From positions 1 to 41,338 of the forward strand of contig NZ_JPOQ01000056.1 in the NCBI RefSeq assembly GCF_000735045.1: a stretch of DNA of 41,338 bases, read 5' to 3'. Source of the DNA: Ferrovum myxofaciens (GTDB taxonomy: Bacteria; Pseudomonadota; Gammaproteobacteria; Burkholderiales; Ferrovaceae). The position numbers and the translations under genes are program-made. The notes under the pieces are model-generated. The model saw only the letters and a list, made by a program, of their open reading frames with translations. It was not told the origin of the DNA and searched no databases. This document shows, piece after piece, positions 8,801-18,877 of this stretch. Numbering within the stretch: the first letter of the stretch is position 1; every line of letters begins with the position of its first letter.

Positions 8801-9406
8801 CGCCTGTCGCTCGAAAATGTCCGCCGCACTATTGACGACCTCACAGCCCGCCGCGAATCACGCGAAAAAGAACTGCTGGCCATGCGCCACGTTATCTCAG
8901 CAACGCCCGTTGTTGCCGGTGGTGCCTTGGTGATTCCTGCAGGCCTGTTGGCGCAGCGCGCAGGCGAACCTGAATCAATCGCAGGCTGGACAGCCGATGC
9001 CGACGCCCGCGCCCGGGTGGAGTGGGCAGCCATGAACGCCGTGATGGCTGCCGAGCGTGCCCTTGGCCACGAGGTCATTGACGTATCGGCGCAAAAGTGC
9101 GGATGGGATGTAACCAGCCTGCCAAAAGCGATAGATGGCAAGTTGCCCCCCTCACGCCACATTGAGGTCAAGGGTCGCGCCAAAGGTAGCAGCACGGTTA
9201 CGGTCACCCGCAATGAAATCCTCTACGGGCTGAACCAGCAGGACAAATTCATCCTGGCCATAGTCATGGTGGACGGTGACCAGCACGAGGGGCCGTTCTA
9301 CGTGACCAAGCCCTTCACGCAAGAACCGGATTGGGCAGTCACCAGCATCAACTTAGACCTTGAACAACTGTTGGCTCGATCAGCACTACCAGGAGGACAA
9401 ATATGA
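5861..9406 (+). CDS. DrmD-type SNF2 helicase with C-terminal DUF3883 nuclease-like domain
   Basis: A 1181-aa protein of the SNF2-like helicase family found in class 1 DISARM (DrmD) and in helicase-methylase-ATPase defence operons. Walker A is DDPGAGKT (129-136), Walker B is DEAH (230-233), and the motif III-like MTATPHNG follows. The second RecA lobe shows [20 protein letters not shown] and [15 protein letters not shown] long helical region follows, and residues about 1040-1181 resemble DUF3883. There RHIEVKGRA near residue 1100 gives the E-x-K core of a PD-(D/E)xK-like fold, so it may be a helicase-nuclease. AGGAG precedes the ATG. The stop overlaps the next start (ATGA). The earlier in-frame extension to 5735 overlaps the regulator and is not real. 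Confidence 0.88.
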   Translation: MLKLEDIKKNAAISGIEPGHVVRIVTTEPVGDNALTVYYKTADGKLLERMLFRNDEVKLSLAEAGRPWAFDAPGEEFKLAVEAYRINLAHLFDPMMAVHTSNVEPLPHQITAVYESMLPRQPLRYVLADDPGAGKTIMAGLFIRELLMRADAKRILIVAPGSLVEQWQDEMFEKFGLSFTLFSREQVEQSRGGNPFDDIDLMVARVDQLSRNEDLQEKLRLSHWDLIVVDEAHKLSASYFGNKVNKTKRFQLGELLGSITRHFLLMTATPHNGKEEDFQLFMSLLDSDRFYGKFRDGAHKVDVTDLMRRTVKEEMLRFDGTKLFPDRRAITANYKLSDPEAALYAAVTDYVKEEMNRADQLDGQRKGNVGFALTSLQRRLASSPEAIYQSLKRRCNKLKRRVEDEKLRNRGQTLAETLNVNGAPEDIWESADAMSPDDYENFEEAVVDQATAAQTIQELEAEIIILDALEEQAKQVVHSGQDRKWDELSNLLQSPTMREESGRQRKLIIFTEHRDTLNYLAIKIRGLIGNEEAVTMIHGGVKREERRKVQELFRNDPATRVLLATDAAGEGVNLQNANLMVNYDLPWNPNRLEQRFGRIHRIGQTEVCHLWNMVAAETREGDVFQRLFEKLEVEREALGGRVFDILGEVFEDKSLKDLLIEAIRYGEDPEVRWRLLRKIEGALDTVHLENIIKRNALCEEVMSTERLFAVKEEMEKAEARKLQPYFIRSFFNQAFQQLGGELRPREQGRYEITHVPANIRERDRQITGRDRRNADTVLRRYERVCFEKQFVRLIERVGAPMASLMHPGHPLMQSVTDLVLEQHRNKLKQGAVLVDPSDMGITPKVMFIIDQSVREGADPAHVVSRRMQFVEIDPQGNTINAGWAPHLDMESISKADLALIQDVFEAPWLNGTDAQNLEQVALAHASTHLVPEHFDEVRNRREKNVDKTLAAVHERLVKEINYWSDRYIKLQDDIAAGKDVRLSLENVRRTIDDLTARRESREKELLAMRHVISATPVVAGGALVIPAGLLAQRAGEPESIAGWTADADARARVEWAAMNAVMAAERALGHEVIDVSAQKCGWDVTSLPKAIDGKLPPSRHIEVKGRAKGSSTVTVTRNEILYGLNQQDKFILAIVMVDGDQHEGPFYVTKPFTQEPDWAVTSINLDLEQLLARSALPGGQI

Positions 9407-10767
9407 AGCTCGAACGGCTACATCTAAAAAATTTCCGATGCTTCGATGAATTGAGCATCGACTTTGGCAAGCGCCTCACGGTCATCATTGCCGAGAACGG
9501 TGCTGGTAAAACGGCGATCTTGGACGCAATTGCAATCGGATTTGGTCGCTATCTGATTAAATTGCCTGGTGTGTCTGGTAGAACCACTAAAGAAACCGAT
9601 CTGCGCGTCACGCAAGGGGAGCGGCGCGAGCCATTCATGATGCTCGCTTGGGAAGCTCGCACACGAGAAGACGCTCAACTTGCTTGGGCAGGCGGTCGGA
9701 AGCGGGATGGCACGGTGAATGCGTCGGCGATCAAGAAACTACTTTCTGAAGAACAAGCAGCCCTTTTGGGCCGTGGATTGAAAGATCTGGATGAGTTCAC
9801 TCTCGGACTCGTTCAAGCCGAATCCGAACAACAGGCGTACTTCCTTCCTGTCATTGCCTACTACGGCACCAACCGCGCTATCCGCGAGGAGGTGCAACGC
9901 CGCCGTGGCTTCAAGAAAAACTTCTCTCGGTTTGATGCTTTGGCTGGTGCGCTAGAACCAGATTCACGGTTCAGAGCAGCTTTCGAGTGGTTCAACGCAA
10001 TGGAGGATGCCGAGCGCCGTGAGCGTGAAACACGCCGTGACTTCGACTATCAACATCCAGAGCTAGAGGTAGTGCGAAGAGCCATCGTTCGTCTGCTTCC
10101 AGTCGGATTCAGCAAACCACGTACCGAAATCCGTCCTCTGCGTTTCGTCATTGATCGGCTGGCGCCTGACGGCACCACCCGTACCTTGCGTATCAGCCAA
10201 CTCAGCGATGGCTACCGCGTGGTGCTTGGGTTGACTATGGATTTCGCTCGCCGCTTGGCGCAAGCAAACAGTCGGATGGTAACTGATGGCATGGAGATCA
10301 TGAATCCTCTCGATCTCCCTGCTATTGCCTTGATCGATGAGGTTGATTTGCATCTGCACCCATCGTGGCAGCAACGCGTGCTCACTGATCTGATGCAAAC
10401 CTTCCGCAACACCCAGTTCATCGTTACGACCCACAGCCCTCAGGTTCTTAGTACAGTCAAGCGCGAAAACATCCGGGTCATAGGCCCCGATGCCAGTGGA
10501 AAAATCATTGCAGCACCTCCTTTGGCCATGACCTACGGTGAGCCCAGTGGCGACGTGCTGCACAGCGTGATGATGGTTGACCCGCAACCGCCCGTCAGCG
10601 AAAAAGCTGACCTGCAGCGCCTAACCGAGTGGGTTGATCAAGGCAACTATCAAAGCTCAGAGGCAACGCAGTTGATGCAAACCCTGGTTGCCGCGTTGGG
10701 TGCACAACACCCGCAATTGCAACGACTGCAACGCAGCATCCAGCGGCAGGAGGCTCTGAAGCAATGA
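9403..10767 (+). CDS. PtuA-like AAA+ (ABC/RecF-type) ATPase
   Basis: A 454-aa ATPase of the AAA_21/overcoming-lysogenization-like superfamily. The N-terminus [20 protein letters not shown] is the classic SMC/RecF-like strand. Walker A is ENGAGKT (31-37), the signature is QLSDGYR (266-272), Walker B is [13 protein letters not shown] (308-320), and the H-loop is TTHSPQ (342-347). With the HNH gene that follows it forms a Septu-type (PtuA/PtuB) pair, also used as effector by some retrons (Ec78-like). No reverse transcriptase is present here. AGGAGG lies 7-8 nt upstream of the ATG, and the start overlaps the helicase stop by 4 bp. RloA-like ATPases are an alternative relative. Confidence 0.83.
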   Translation: MKLERLHLKNFRCFDELSIDFGKRLTVIIAENGAGKTAILDAIAIGFGRYLIKLPGVSGRTTKETDLRVTQGERREPFMMLAWEARTREDAQLAWAGGRKRDGTVNASAIKKLLSEEQAALLGRGLKDLDEFTLGLVQAESEQQAYFLPVIAYYGTNRAIREEVQRRRGFKKNFSRFDALAGALEPDSRFRAAFEWFNAMEDAERRERETRRDFDYQHPELEVVRRAIVRLLPVGFSKPRTEIRPLRFVIDRLAPDGTTRTLRISQLSDGYRVVLGLTMDFARRLAQANSRMVTDGMEIMNPLDLPAIALIDEVDLHLHPSWQQRVLTDLMQTFRNTQFIVTTHSPQVLSTVKRENIRVIGPDASGKIIAAPPLAMTYGEPSGDVLHSVMMVDPQPPVSEKADLQRLTEWVDQGNYQSSEATQLMQTLVAALGAQHPQLQRLQRSIQRQEALKQ

Positions 10768-11489
10768 GGGCCATCACCAAACAAGGCAACGGTGGCTATC
10801 ACCTCAATCAGTCACACGCCAATCCGCCTACTACGCCGCAGCAGGCCACCAGTCGCTGGAGCAGTTTCAGTCACAAAGCAGCTGTCCAGCAATCCATTCT
10901 CAATGAGCAGTATCAACTGTGCTGCTATAGCGAAATGCGGTCTGATGAAGAAGGCTTGGGCTACCACATCGAACATGTAGAGAATAAAAGTCAGAACCCG
11001 GCGCGCACCTTTGATTACAGAAATCTTGCTGCAAGCGCGCTTGACAGCTCCAATGACCTCGCCGCGTTCAAAGCACAAGGCCACGAGGTCTTTGGTGGTC
11101 ACGCACCAGGCAAACGTGATTCGGTTGACCTAGCGCGCTTTGTCTCTTGCCATCAACTGGATTGCCGACGCTATTTCGCCTACCTGTCCGATGGCCGTGT
11201 AGTGCCTGCGGGCAATCTGAATGCGCAGGAGCAAGACCGGGCTCAATACACCATTGATCTACTTAACCTTAACAGCCCCTACCTGATCACCCGCAGACGG
11301 CAATGGTGGGATGAGCTCGATCAGCTTTTTCAAGAGCACCAAACCAAAGGCTGGAGCCTGCCCGATCTGGCCAGCATTGACTTGCTGCCGCGCAACGAGC
11401 GCCTCAGCCGTTTCTTCAGCCTGACACGCCAGTTCTTCGGCCAGCTTGCCGAACACACCTTGCAGCAGCACGCCCCAGGACTCGTATGA
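10764..11489 (+). CDS. PtuB-like HNH endonuclease (TIGR02646-like)
   Basis: A 241-aa putative nuclease. The segment [20 protein letters not shown] (53-72) carries a Cys pair followed by the HIEH core. With [12 protein letters not shown] (80-91) it forms a beta-beta-alpha metal site as in TIGR02646/PtuB proteins. A later CHQLDC (129-134) may complete zinc binding. Family members are partners of PtuA-like ATPases and cut nucleic acid (DNA, or tRNA in some cases) once phage triggers the complex. It is joined by ATGA overlaps to both the ATPase and the methyltransferase, so it is part of the operon and not a later loose insertion. Confidence 0.82.
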   Translation: MRAITKQGNGGYHLNQSHANPPTTPQQATSRWSSFSHKAAVQQSILNEQYQLCCYSEMRSDEEGLGYHIEHVENKSQNPARTFDYRNLAASALDSSNDLAAFKAQGHEVFGGHAPGKRDSVDLARFVSCHQLDCRRYFAYLSDGRVVPAGNLNAQEQDRAQYTIDLLNLNSPYLITRRRQWWDELDQLFQEHQTKGWSLPDLASIDLLPRNERLSRFFSLTRQFFGQLAEHTLQQHAPGLV

Positions 11490-14374
11490 CCACCATCAAA
11501 ACACCAAAAAAACTCATTGAGGTCGCACTGCCGCTCGACGCAATCAACGCCGCGTGCGCCCGCGAGAAATCAATCCGCCACGGTCATCCAAGCACGCTTC
11601 ATCTGTGGTGGGCACGTCGTCCATTGGCTGCTGCGCGGGCTGTAATATTTGCACAAATGGTCAACGACCCTGGCTACCAGCAAGGTGGTGGCTTCAAGTA
11701 CGGGGTTAACAAGGAGAAGGCCGAGATCGAGCGTGAGCGTCTTTTTAAGATCATTGAAGACCTCGTGCTTTGGGAAAACACGACCAACGAGGAAGTGTTG
11801 GCCCGGGCTCGGGCCGAAATTGTGCGCAGTTGGCGTGAGACATGCGAGCTGAATAAAGGCCACCCACAGGCCGCCGAGCTGTTCAATCCGGACAAGCTGC
11901 CCGCCTTCCATGATCCGTTTGCAGGTGGTGGCGCATTGCCTTTGGAAGCCCAGCGCCTTGGACTGGAGAGCTACGCATCTGACCTCAATCCTGTGGCGGT
12001 GACGATCAATAAGGCGATGATCGAGATTCCCCCAAAATTTTCTGGACGAGCACCGGTAGGGCCGCGCGCTGTGGGCGACAAGCAGGGCAAATTATCCGAA
12101 GACTGGAGTGGCGCGAGGGGACTGGCCGAGGATGTGCGTCGCTATGGCGCGTGGATGCGAGCAAAAGCAGAAAAGAAGATCGGCCACCTCTATCCACAGA
12201 TTGAGATCACGGAAGCAATGGCTGCCGAACGCCCCGATCTAAAACCACTGCTTGGACAGAAACTCACTGTGATTGCTTGGTTATGGGCACGCACCGTGCG
12301 TAGTCCAAACCCGGCTTTTAGCCACTCAGAAGTGCCGCTGGCATCGACTTTTGTGCTCGCAAGCAAGTCTGGCAAAGAGGCGTATGTTGAACCCGTCGTT
12401 GAAGGAGATCAGTACCGCTTTGAGGTGAAAGTTGGCACCCCTACAGAGGCAGCAATAGCTGGTACCAAGGCACTCGGTCGCGGTTCAAATTTTGCATGCC
12501 TGTTGTCGCAAACCCCAATTGGCGGTGACCACATTAAAGCAGAAGGCCAGGCTGGGCGCATGGGTAGTCGGTTGATGGCTATCGTGGCAGAAGGTGTGCG
12601 CGGTCGTGTTTATCTGTCGCCGACCAAAGAGCAAGAAGCTGCTGCTAAAGGAGCGCAACCGACTTGGAAGCCGTCAGGAGATGTACCTGCGCGTCTGACT
12701 GGCGGCACTTGCGTACCTTATGGCCTTAGGGAATGGGGTGACCTATTTACCGCCAGACAACTGGTGACATTGACAACCTTTTCCGAATTGGTACAAGAAG
12801 CTATTCAATGCTGCAGGCAGGATGCACTGACAGCAGGTTTCGCTGACGACAAAATTGGGCTAGATGCTGGCGGTAATGGTGCAACGGCTTATGCACAAGC
12901 CGTCGGAGTGTATTTGGCTTTTGCGGTGAGCAAAGTTAGCAATATCGGTTCGTCCATAGCCACTTGGATGAATGACCGCGGAGCTTTTCGGGAAACATTT
13001 GCACGACAAGCTATTCCGATGACTTGGGATTTTGCTGAGGCAAACTCGTTTGCCGATGCTGGAGGAAGCTTCGAAACTGCCATCGATAAGGGAGCAATGG
13101 CAATTCGTGATTTCCCCAGAAATGGCAACGGTTGGGCTCAACAGGCTGATGCTTCGACACAAATCATAAGTGTCAACAAGGTTATTTCCACCGATCCTCC
13201 CTATTACGACAATATCGGATACGCTGATCTGTCCGATTTTTTTTACGTCTGGCTGCGTAAGAGTTTGAAGCCGATATTTCCTGGCATCTACGCCACCCTT
13301 GCAGTACCTAAGGCCGAGGAGTTGGTCGCTACAGCATATCGGCACGGCGGAAAAACTCAGGCAGAAGAATTTTTCCTCAACGGCATGACTCGTGCGATGC
13401 ATAGCCTGGCTGAACAGGCGCATCCAGCTTTCCCCGTAACCATCTACTACGCGTTTAAGCAGGCAGAGACGAAAAGAGACGCGGGCACCCACAGTACAGG
13501 TTGGGAAACCTTCCTTGAGGCAGTGCTGCGTGCTGGTTTTTCACTATCTGGCACATGGCCGATGCGGACTGAAGGAGCTGGGCGGATGATCGGCCAAGGT
13601 AACAATGCGCTTGCGTCCAGCATCATTCTCGTCTGCCGTAAGCGCGCACCCGACGCTGCCACTGTAAGCCGCCGTGAATTCCTACGTGAGCTCAACGCGT
13701 CGCTCCCTGAGGCGCTGCTGGATATGACCCGTGGAGGCGTGAATTCCCCGGTAGCACCGGTGGACTTGTCACAAGCCATCATCGGCCCCGGCATGGCCAT
13801 ATTCAGTCAGTACGCGGCGGTGCTGGAAGCGGACGGCAAACCGATGAGCGTGCGCACTGCGTTGCAGCTTATCAATCGTTTTTTCGCCGAAGATGATTTT
13901 GATCACGACACCCAGTTCTGTTTGCACTGGTTTGAAAGCCAAGGCTGGGCCACTGGCAAGTTTGGGGACGCCGATGTGCTGGCTCGTGCCAAGGGCACCA
14001 GTGTTGGTGGTCTGCAAGATTCCGGGGTGATTGAAAGCGGCGCAGGTAGCTTGCGTCTGCTGAGATGGGCAGAACTTCCCAAAGACTGGTCGCCTGAAGG
14101 CGACGCCCGTACACCCGTATGGGAGGCCCTGCACCAACTAATTCGAGCGTTAAACCAGGACGGTGAGTCGGCTGCGGGCGCACTGCTGGCGCGTATGCCC
14201 GCCCGTGCCGAGCCAATGCGTGCGCTGGCATATCGCCTCTACACCCTCTGCGAACGCAAAGGCTGGGCAGAAGAGGCGCGCGCCTACAACGAGTTGGTGA
14301 CGGCGTGGTCGAGCATTGAGCAAGCGTCTGCGGACGCAGGCATCCTTGGTTCGCAAACAAAACTGGATATTTGA
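11486..14374 (+). CDS. DUF1156-domain DNA methyltransferase (anti-phage associated)
   Basis: A 962-aa protein. The N-terminus (residues 6-60, with [20 protein letters not shown]) is the DUF1156 signature. The SAM-binding motif is [15 protein letters not shown] (141-155) and the catalytic motif is [20 protein letters not shown] (from about 569), so DPPY suggests N6-adenine or N4-cytosine methylation. The long C-terminal half is not otherwise recognised. NCBI describes such proteins as anti-phage-associated DUF1156 proteins, usually next to DUF499 ATPases and SNF2 helicases. The likely role is to mark host DNA so that the helicase/nuclease spares it. It overlaps the HNH gene by 4 bp. Confidence 0.87.
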   Translation: MTTIKTPKKLIEVALPLDAINAACAREKSIRHGHPSTLHLWWARRPLAAARAVIFAQMVNDPGYQQGGGFKYGVNKEKAEIERERLFKIIEDLVLWENTTNEEVLARARAEIVRSWRETCELNKGHPQAAELFNPDKLPAFHDPFAGGGALPLEAQRLGLESYASDLNPVAVTINKAMIEIPPKFSGRAPVGPRAVGDKQGKLSEDWSGARGLAEDVRRYGAWMRAKAEKKIGHLYPQIEITEAMAAERPDLKPLLGQKLTVIAWLWARTVRSPNPAFSHSEVPLASTFVLASKSGKEAYVEPVVEGDQYRFEVKVGTPTEAAIAGTKALGRGSNFACLLSQTPIGGDHIKAEGQAGRMGSRLMAIVAEGVRGRVYLSPTKEQEAAAKGAQPTWKPSGDVPARLTGGTCVPYGLREWGDLFTARQLVTLTTFSELVQEAIQCCRQDALTAGFADDKIGLDAGGNGATAYAQAVGVYLAFAVSKVSNIGSSIATWMNDRGAFRETFARQAIPMTWDFAEANSFADAGGSFETAIDKGAMAIRDFPRNGNGWAQQADASTQIISVNKVISTDPPYYDNIGYADLSDFFYVWLRKSLKPIFPGIYATLAVPKAEELVATAYRHGGKTQAEEFFLNGMTRAMHSLAEQAHPAFPVTIYYAFKQAETKRDAGTHSTGWETFLEAVLRAGFSLSGTWPMRTEGAGRMIGQGNNALASSIILVCRKRAPDAATVSRREFLRELNASLPEALLDMTRGGVNSPVAPVDLSQAIIGPGMAIFSQYAAVLEADGKPMSVRTALQLINRFFAEDDFDHDTQFCLHWFESQGWATGKFGDADVLARAKGTSVGGLQDSGVIESGAGSLRLLRWAELPKDWSPEGDARTPVWEALHQLIRALNQDGESAAGALLARMPARAEPMRALAYRLYTLCERKGWAEEARAYNELVTAWSSIEQASADAGILGSQTKLDI

Positions 14375-14388
14375 TTGGGGAGATGAAG

Positions 14389-17223
14389 ATGACTCTAAAA
14401 CCCTGGCGTGAAATCGCCGTTCCGCATGAAGATGTCCTGAAGGGCACATTCCAGCAAGCTGAGTTCGCAGCAGACTTGTCGCGCGTCCACGATGGCACGG
14501 CGACGCCGGAATACCAGAACCCTGCGCTGTTCTTCCAGCGCACCTTCATCACCGAAGGCATGCGCTTGCTGCTTGATTCCGTGGTGAAGCGATTGTCCGG
14601 CCAGGGTGGCGATCCGGTCATTCAGTTGCAAACCGCATTCGGCGGCGGCAAGACCCACACGATGTTGGCGGTCTACCACCTTGCCAAAGGCGAAGTGCAA
14701 GCCAGTGACCTGCCGGGTGTGCCTGCCATTCTCGATGCGGCCGGAGTGACTGAACTACCGCGCGCGCGGATTGCAGTGCTCGACGGTATCAAGTCATCGC
14801 CTAACCAGCCGCCGATTCGGCAGGATGGTGATACAAAACAAGCCATCCGCACCCTTTGGGGCGATCTGGCGTGGCAGTTGGGTAAGGCCGAGGGCTACGC
14901 CCTGGTTGCGGATGCGGATTCTTCAGGCACTTCGCCCGGCAAGGCCGTGCTCGAAACGCTGCTCAGTCGCTACGCGCCTTGCGTCATCCTGATCGATGAG
15001 CTGGTGGCCTACGTGCGCCAGTTTGAAGAAGGCAAGACACTGACCGGCGGCAGCTTCGATTCCAACCTGAGCTTTGTGCAGGCACTGACCGAAGCGCTGA
15101 AAGCCGTGCCTACCGCTGTGTTGTTGGCCTCGCTGCCAGAGTCGGACAAGGAAGCGGGCAGCCAGCGCGGTGTGAAAGCACTGGCAGCGCTGGCGCACTA
15201 CTTCGGACGCATTCAGGCGTTGTGGAAACCGGTTGGCACAGAGGAAGCGTTCGAAATCGTCCGTCGTCGGCTGTTCAGCAGCATCAACGACAAGCTGGCT
15301 GCTGAAACGGTGTGTCGCGCCTTTGCTGATTACTACACGGCGAACAGCGACGACTTCCCGCGCGAAACACAAGAGAGCCGATATTTCGACCGATTGATGC
15401 ACGCCTACCCGATCCATCCAGAGGTCTTTGACCGACTGTATGAGGACTGGTCGTCGCTGGATAACTTCCAGCGTACCCGTGGTGTGCTGAAGTTGATGGC
15501 AAAGGTCATTCACCGGCTTTGGGACAAAAACGATAAAGACCCGTTGATCATGCCCGGTAGCTTTCCGCTTGATGATGCAAATACGCGCAACGAGGTGATT
15601 TACTACCTGCCTCAGGGCTGGGACCCGGTCGTCGAACGTGATATCGATGGCGAGCGTGCCGAAACCACCGAGATTGAAAATAAAGATACGCGCCTTGGTA
15701 GTGTGCAGGCCTGCCGCCGCTCGGCTCGCGCCGTCTTTCTCGGCAGCGCACCAACCACGGCAAACCAGATGGTGCGCGGCCTTGAACTAGAACGCATTGT
15801 TTTGGGCGTGGCACAGCCGGGCCAGCAGGTTGGCATTTACAAGGACGCGCTGCGTCGCCTGAGTGACCGCCTCCACTACCTGAACAGCGGCAACAACCGC
15901 TTCTGGTTCGATACCCGCCCGAACCTGCGTCGGGAAATGGAAGAGCGCAAACGCCGCTTCCAGGACAAGGAAGATGTGTTCCCGGCCATCCGCGACCGTG
16001 TGCAGAAGAGTTTTGCCACCGGCGTGTTCGGCGGCATCCACGTTTTCACGGCCAGCGGCGACGTTCCCGATGATTGGCAGCTACGCCTCGTTGTGCTGCC
16101 GCCCGACGCTGCGTTTAGCCGTAGTGGCCAGAGCCTTGCCATCGAGCGTGCGACTGAGATTTTGAAGGCCCGTGGCGATCAGCCGCGCTTCAAGCAGAAC
16201 CGGTTGATCTTCATTGCCGCCGACTACGACAGCGTGAGCCGTCTAAAGGATCAGGTGCGGTCAACCTTGGCGTGGCAATCGATTGTGAGCGACATCAAGG
16301 AAATGAAGCTCAACCTCGACCAGTTCCAGTCCCGGCAGGCCAGCAAGAGTTTTGAGGATGCGAACGATGCCCTGCGCCGCATGATCCGTGAAACCTATAA
16401 GTGGATGGTTGCGCCAATGCAGGAGGCACGTCCCGGCAAGGGGCTGTCTGAGATTCAGTGGGAACACTTCCAGGTCAATCCGGGCGCTCAAAATCTGTCA
16501 CAGGAAATTGAGCGCGTGTTGAAGGAAAACGAACTCCTGATCACCGAGTGGGCACCCGTCCACTTGACCAAGGTGCTGAAAGACTGGTTCTGGAAAGACG
16601 ACAGCAAAGACACCAGCGCGCTCAACGTGTGGCAGCAAAGTTGCCAGCAGCTCTATCTGCCCCGCATCAAGGACGACACTGCGTTTCAACACACGATGGC
16701 GGTTGGTGCGGAAAGCCGGGATTTCTTCGGCTTCGCGCAAGGCAAGGAAGATGGTCGCTATGTTGGGTTCAGCTTCGGCAAGCGCACATCACTATTCCTT
16801 GATTCCTCGCTGTTGCTGATCGAGCCGGTCGCTGCTGCCGGATACGCCGAGGCACAAAAGGCGGCTGATGACGCCGCGCGGCCGACACCGGTCTATCCAA
16901 CTGCCAGCGACACAGGTGACAAGCCGCACCGTGCCGAGGATTCGGGCAAGCCGCCAATCTATACCTCCGGGGATGCTGCGGCTCCACAGCCAGCAAAGAA
17001 GCAGTTCTACGCCAGCATCGAACTCGATGCGATCCAGGCCAAGAAACAGTTCGCAGATCTCGTCGACGAAGTGATCATGCAATTCACTGCTCGCCCCGGC
17101 GTAAAGGTGAAGATCGCCATCGAAATTCAGGCTGAATCCGCTATTGGATTCGACGACGGCATGCAGCGTGCGGTGAAGGAAAACTGCAATGTATTGCGGT
17201 TCAAGAACGCGGAGTTCGAATAA
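14389..17223 (+). CDS. DUF499-domain ATPase (anti-phage associated)
   Basis: A 944-aa ATPase, start at 14389 ([19 protein letters not shown]), chosen because GGGGAG sits 6 nt upstream. A TTG at 14371 overlapping the previous stop is less likely. Walker A is [10 protein letters not shown] (82-91) and Walker B is [11 protein letters not shown] (199-209), both standard for DUF499. A proline-rich linker (about residues 820-880) precedes a small C-terminal domain. DUF499 proteins nearly always accompany DUF1156 methyltransferases. The partner is thought to be the motor or switch of the modification/restriction complex, but the mechanism is not established. The stop codon is immediately followed by the next ATG. 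Confidence 0.87.
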   Translation: MTLKPWREIAVPHEDVLKGTFQQAEFAADLSRVHDGTATPEYQNPALFFQRTFITEGMRLLLDSVVKRLSGQGGDPVIQLQTAFGGGKTHTMLAVYHLAKGEVQASDLPGVPAILDAAGVTELPRARIAVLDGIKSSPNQPPIRQDGDTKQAIRTLWGDLAWQLGKAEGYALVADADSSGTSPGKAVLETLLSRYAPCVILIDELVAYVRQFEEGKTLTGGSFDSNLSFVQALTEALKAVPTAVLLASLPESDKEAGSQRGVKALAALAHYFGRIQALWKPVGTEEAFEIVRRRLFSSINDKLAAETVCRAFADYYTANSDDFPRETQESRYFDRLMHAYPIHPEVFDRLYEDWSSLDNFQRTRGVLKLMAKVIHRLWDKNDKDPLIMPGSFPLDDANTRNEVIYYLPQGWDPVVERDIDGERAETTEIENKDTRLGSVQACRRSARAVFLGSAPTTANQMVRGLELERIVLGVAQPGQQVGIYKDALRRLSDRLHYLNSGNNRFWFDTRPNLRREMEERKRRFQDKEDVFPAIRDRVQKSFATGVFGGIHVFTASGDVPDDWQLRLVVLPPDAAFSRSGQSLAIERATEILKARGDQPRFKQNRLIFIAADYDSVSRLKDQVRSTLAWQSIVSDIKEMKLNLDQFQSRQASKSFEDANDALRRMIRETYKWMVAPMQEARPGKGLSEIQWEHFQVNPGAQNLSQEIERVLKENELLITEWAPVHLTKVLKDWFWKDDSKDTSALNVWQQSCQQLYLPRIKDDTAFQHTMAVGAESRDFFGFAQGKEDGRYVGFSFGKRTSLFLDSSLLLIEPVAAAGYAEAQKAADDAARPTPVYPTASDTGDKPHRAEDSGKPPIYTSGDAAAPQPAKKQFYASIELDAIQAKKQFADLVDEVIMQFTARPGVKVKIAIEIQAESAIGFDDGMQRAVKENCNVLRFKNAEFE

Positions 17224-17889
17224 ATGGCAAAGACTGAGCGTTCGCCCTCGCTAAAGGCGCAGAACAGCAAAGCCATCTGGTTGCTGGTGGTCGCCGATGT
17301 TGTGATCGTGACTCTGGTTCTGACCGGTTTCGCATTTACACAAGCATCTATCACGGAACTCGCCCATTCAGCATTCGTCAGAGGAATTTTGCTTGCCGCC
17401 ACCGGCCCGCTTATCGCCGTTTTTCTAAACGACTTGCTTTCTTCGGACGCCAAGGCATCGATTGTCTTCTGGCGAATCAAAGATGTATTGCCGGGACACC
17501 GCGCATTTAGCAAACACGCGGAGGCCGACCCAAGGATCGATTTAGCGGCCTTGAAGGCCAAGGTCGGAGAGTTTCCGCAAAGTCCAAGGGATCAAAATTC
17601 CACTTGGTATCGCCTATACCAGAAGCATCAGTCAAACGTAAGTGTCAGCGATGCTCACAAACGATTTCTCTTATTCCGTGATGCGGCAAGTTTGACTGTT
17701 CTGATCACTATCGTTACGAGTGTTGCAGGTGTGTTGGCGGGTATTCCGTTAAGTCTTCAAGCCATGCTTTTTGGCGGACTCCTCGTCCAGTTTATGTGGC
17801 TTGCATTGTCTGCTCGAAACACAGGTATCCGATTCGTCCAAAATGTTTTGGCAGTCGAAGTGACTGACGACGGGCGGAAGAAGAAATGA
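17224..17889 (+). CDS. Unrecognised four-helix membrane protein of the defence operon
   Basis: A 221-aa protein with four predicted transmembrane helices in two pairs: about 17-38, 50-69, 154-174 and 178-198. The 85-residue loop between the pairs is hydrophilic. It holds aromatic and charged clusters (WRIKDVLPGHRAFSKHAEAD, then QNSTWYRLYQKH and LLFRD), which suggests a folded cytosolic domain. I do not recognise the family. The ATG follows the DUF499 stop directly, and the 3' end overlaps the first MBL gene by 4 bp, so the three final genes look like one translational unit. A membrane effector or sensor controlled by the MBL proteins is an inference from position only. Confidence 0.8.
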   Translation: MAKTERSPSLKAQNSKAIWLLVVADVVIVTLVLTGFAFTQASITELAHSAFVRGILLAATGPLIAVFLNDLLSSDAKASIVFWRIKDVLPGHRAFSKHAEADPRIDLAALKAKVGEFPQSPRDQNSTWYRLYQKHQSNVSVSDAHKRFLLFRDAASLTVLITIVTSVAGVLAGIPLSLQAMLFGGLLVQFMWLALSARNTGIRFVQNVLAVEVTDDGRKKK

Positions 17890-18842
17890 CCGCCCGATCT
17901 GTCATAACCCGGTTTCGTGCCTACCAATTAGGGCAGGCAGGTTCCTCTTTTTCGCTTTTCGCCGATGGGCGCTTTACCCTCATCGAGGCACGTTTGACGG
18001 AGATTAGCCGTGCTAGCGTTGATCAAGAATTAAAAGGATGTGGCAAGACGGCTATCGATGTGCTGCACATTACTGGATGGGATCAAGATCACTGCGCGCT
18101 TGCAGACCTAAAGGAAATACTCTCACGTTACATGCCGACTACGGTCGAGTATCCCGGCTATCTGCCTCATTCGGATACCGCCAAGCAGTGCTTGCAGGTT
18201 ATCCGCGATTATCAGACATCTGCACGAGTTCGGGGACGTTCGGTGAGCTGCGTTGCGATCAATCCGGATTACGTCAAAGGTCTAAAGACTGCGGAGGATC
18301 TAGCATATCGCGACGTTCTATACCATCCCCGATACCTTTTCGATGGGGAATCAAACAACAACTCAACCATCAAACTCTTTCGACAAGGTTGTTTCAACGT
18401 CGCCAGTTTGGGTGACGTTGAGGACGCAAACCTCGGGGCATACCTTCGTCGCTGCAAAGTCTTCAAGCGTGAAGTGGATGTGCTGCTGCTTGCACATCAT
18501 GGCGCAGATTGTCCAACTAACTCGAAAACGTTTCTCGAAGCAATTCGGCCAAGGATCGCGATTTGCAGCAGCCAACATAGCAACCAGTTTGACCATCCAA
18601 AGCCGGAAGTTCGCCAGAGACTTTTCGATCTTGGAATTCCTATTATGACAACCAAGACAGGCGACGTGATCATTCGATCACTTGCGCCGCACTCGCAGAA
18701 ATTCCGCGCTACAAATCTGATCGCCAACTCGACGACAGTTTCAAGAGAGCTCGATTTTGTGACCCGAAAGAGCCACTGGCTATCAATGAATGCAGATACG
18801 CTTCGGAATCTTTATCGACCAGGCTTCAAAGGACTTCGTTAA
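17886..18842 (+). CDS. MBL-fold (ComEC/Rec2-like) protein 1
   Basis: A 318-aa protein of the metallo-beta-lactamase fold, closest in layout to the ComEC/Rec2 C-terminal domain. Motifs in order are HITGWDQDHC (61-70) in place of HxHxDH, SNNNSTIKLF (156-165), SLGDVED (174-180) and LLLAHHGAD (200-208), then HPKPEVRQRL near 237-246. The first metal His is Gly64 and the second is Asp66, while Asp68 and His69 are kept. Metal binding may therefore be altered. ComEC-type MBL domains are nucleases, and others of the fold are phosphodiesterases, so a nucleotide or nucleic acid substrate is plausible. Coupled to the membrane protein by an ATGA overlap. Confidence 0.78.
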   Translation: MTARSVITRFRAYQLGQAGSSFSLFADGRFTLIEARLTEISRASVDQELKGCGKTAIDVLHITGWDQDHCALADLKEILSRYMPTTVEYPGYLPHSDTAKQCLQVIRDYQTSARVRGRSVSCVAINPDYVKGLKTAEDLAYRDVLYHPRYLFDGESNNNSTIKLFRQGCFNVASLGDVEDANLGAYLRRCKVFKREVDVLLLAHHGADCPTNSKTFLEAIRPRIAICSSQHSNQFDHPKPEVRQRLFDLGIPIMTTKTGDVIIRSLAPHSQKFRATNLIANSTTVSRELDFVTRKSHWLSMNADTLRNLYRPGFKGLR

Positions 18843-18877
18843 ACGGTGTGGAATGGAGAGAATCCGAGGGCTGAAGA

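Noticed and set aside
9403-11489. A retron with ATPase/HNH effector
   Set aside because: No reverse transcriptase gene or msr/msd-like non-coding RNA region is found near the pair.
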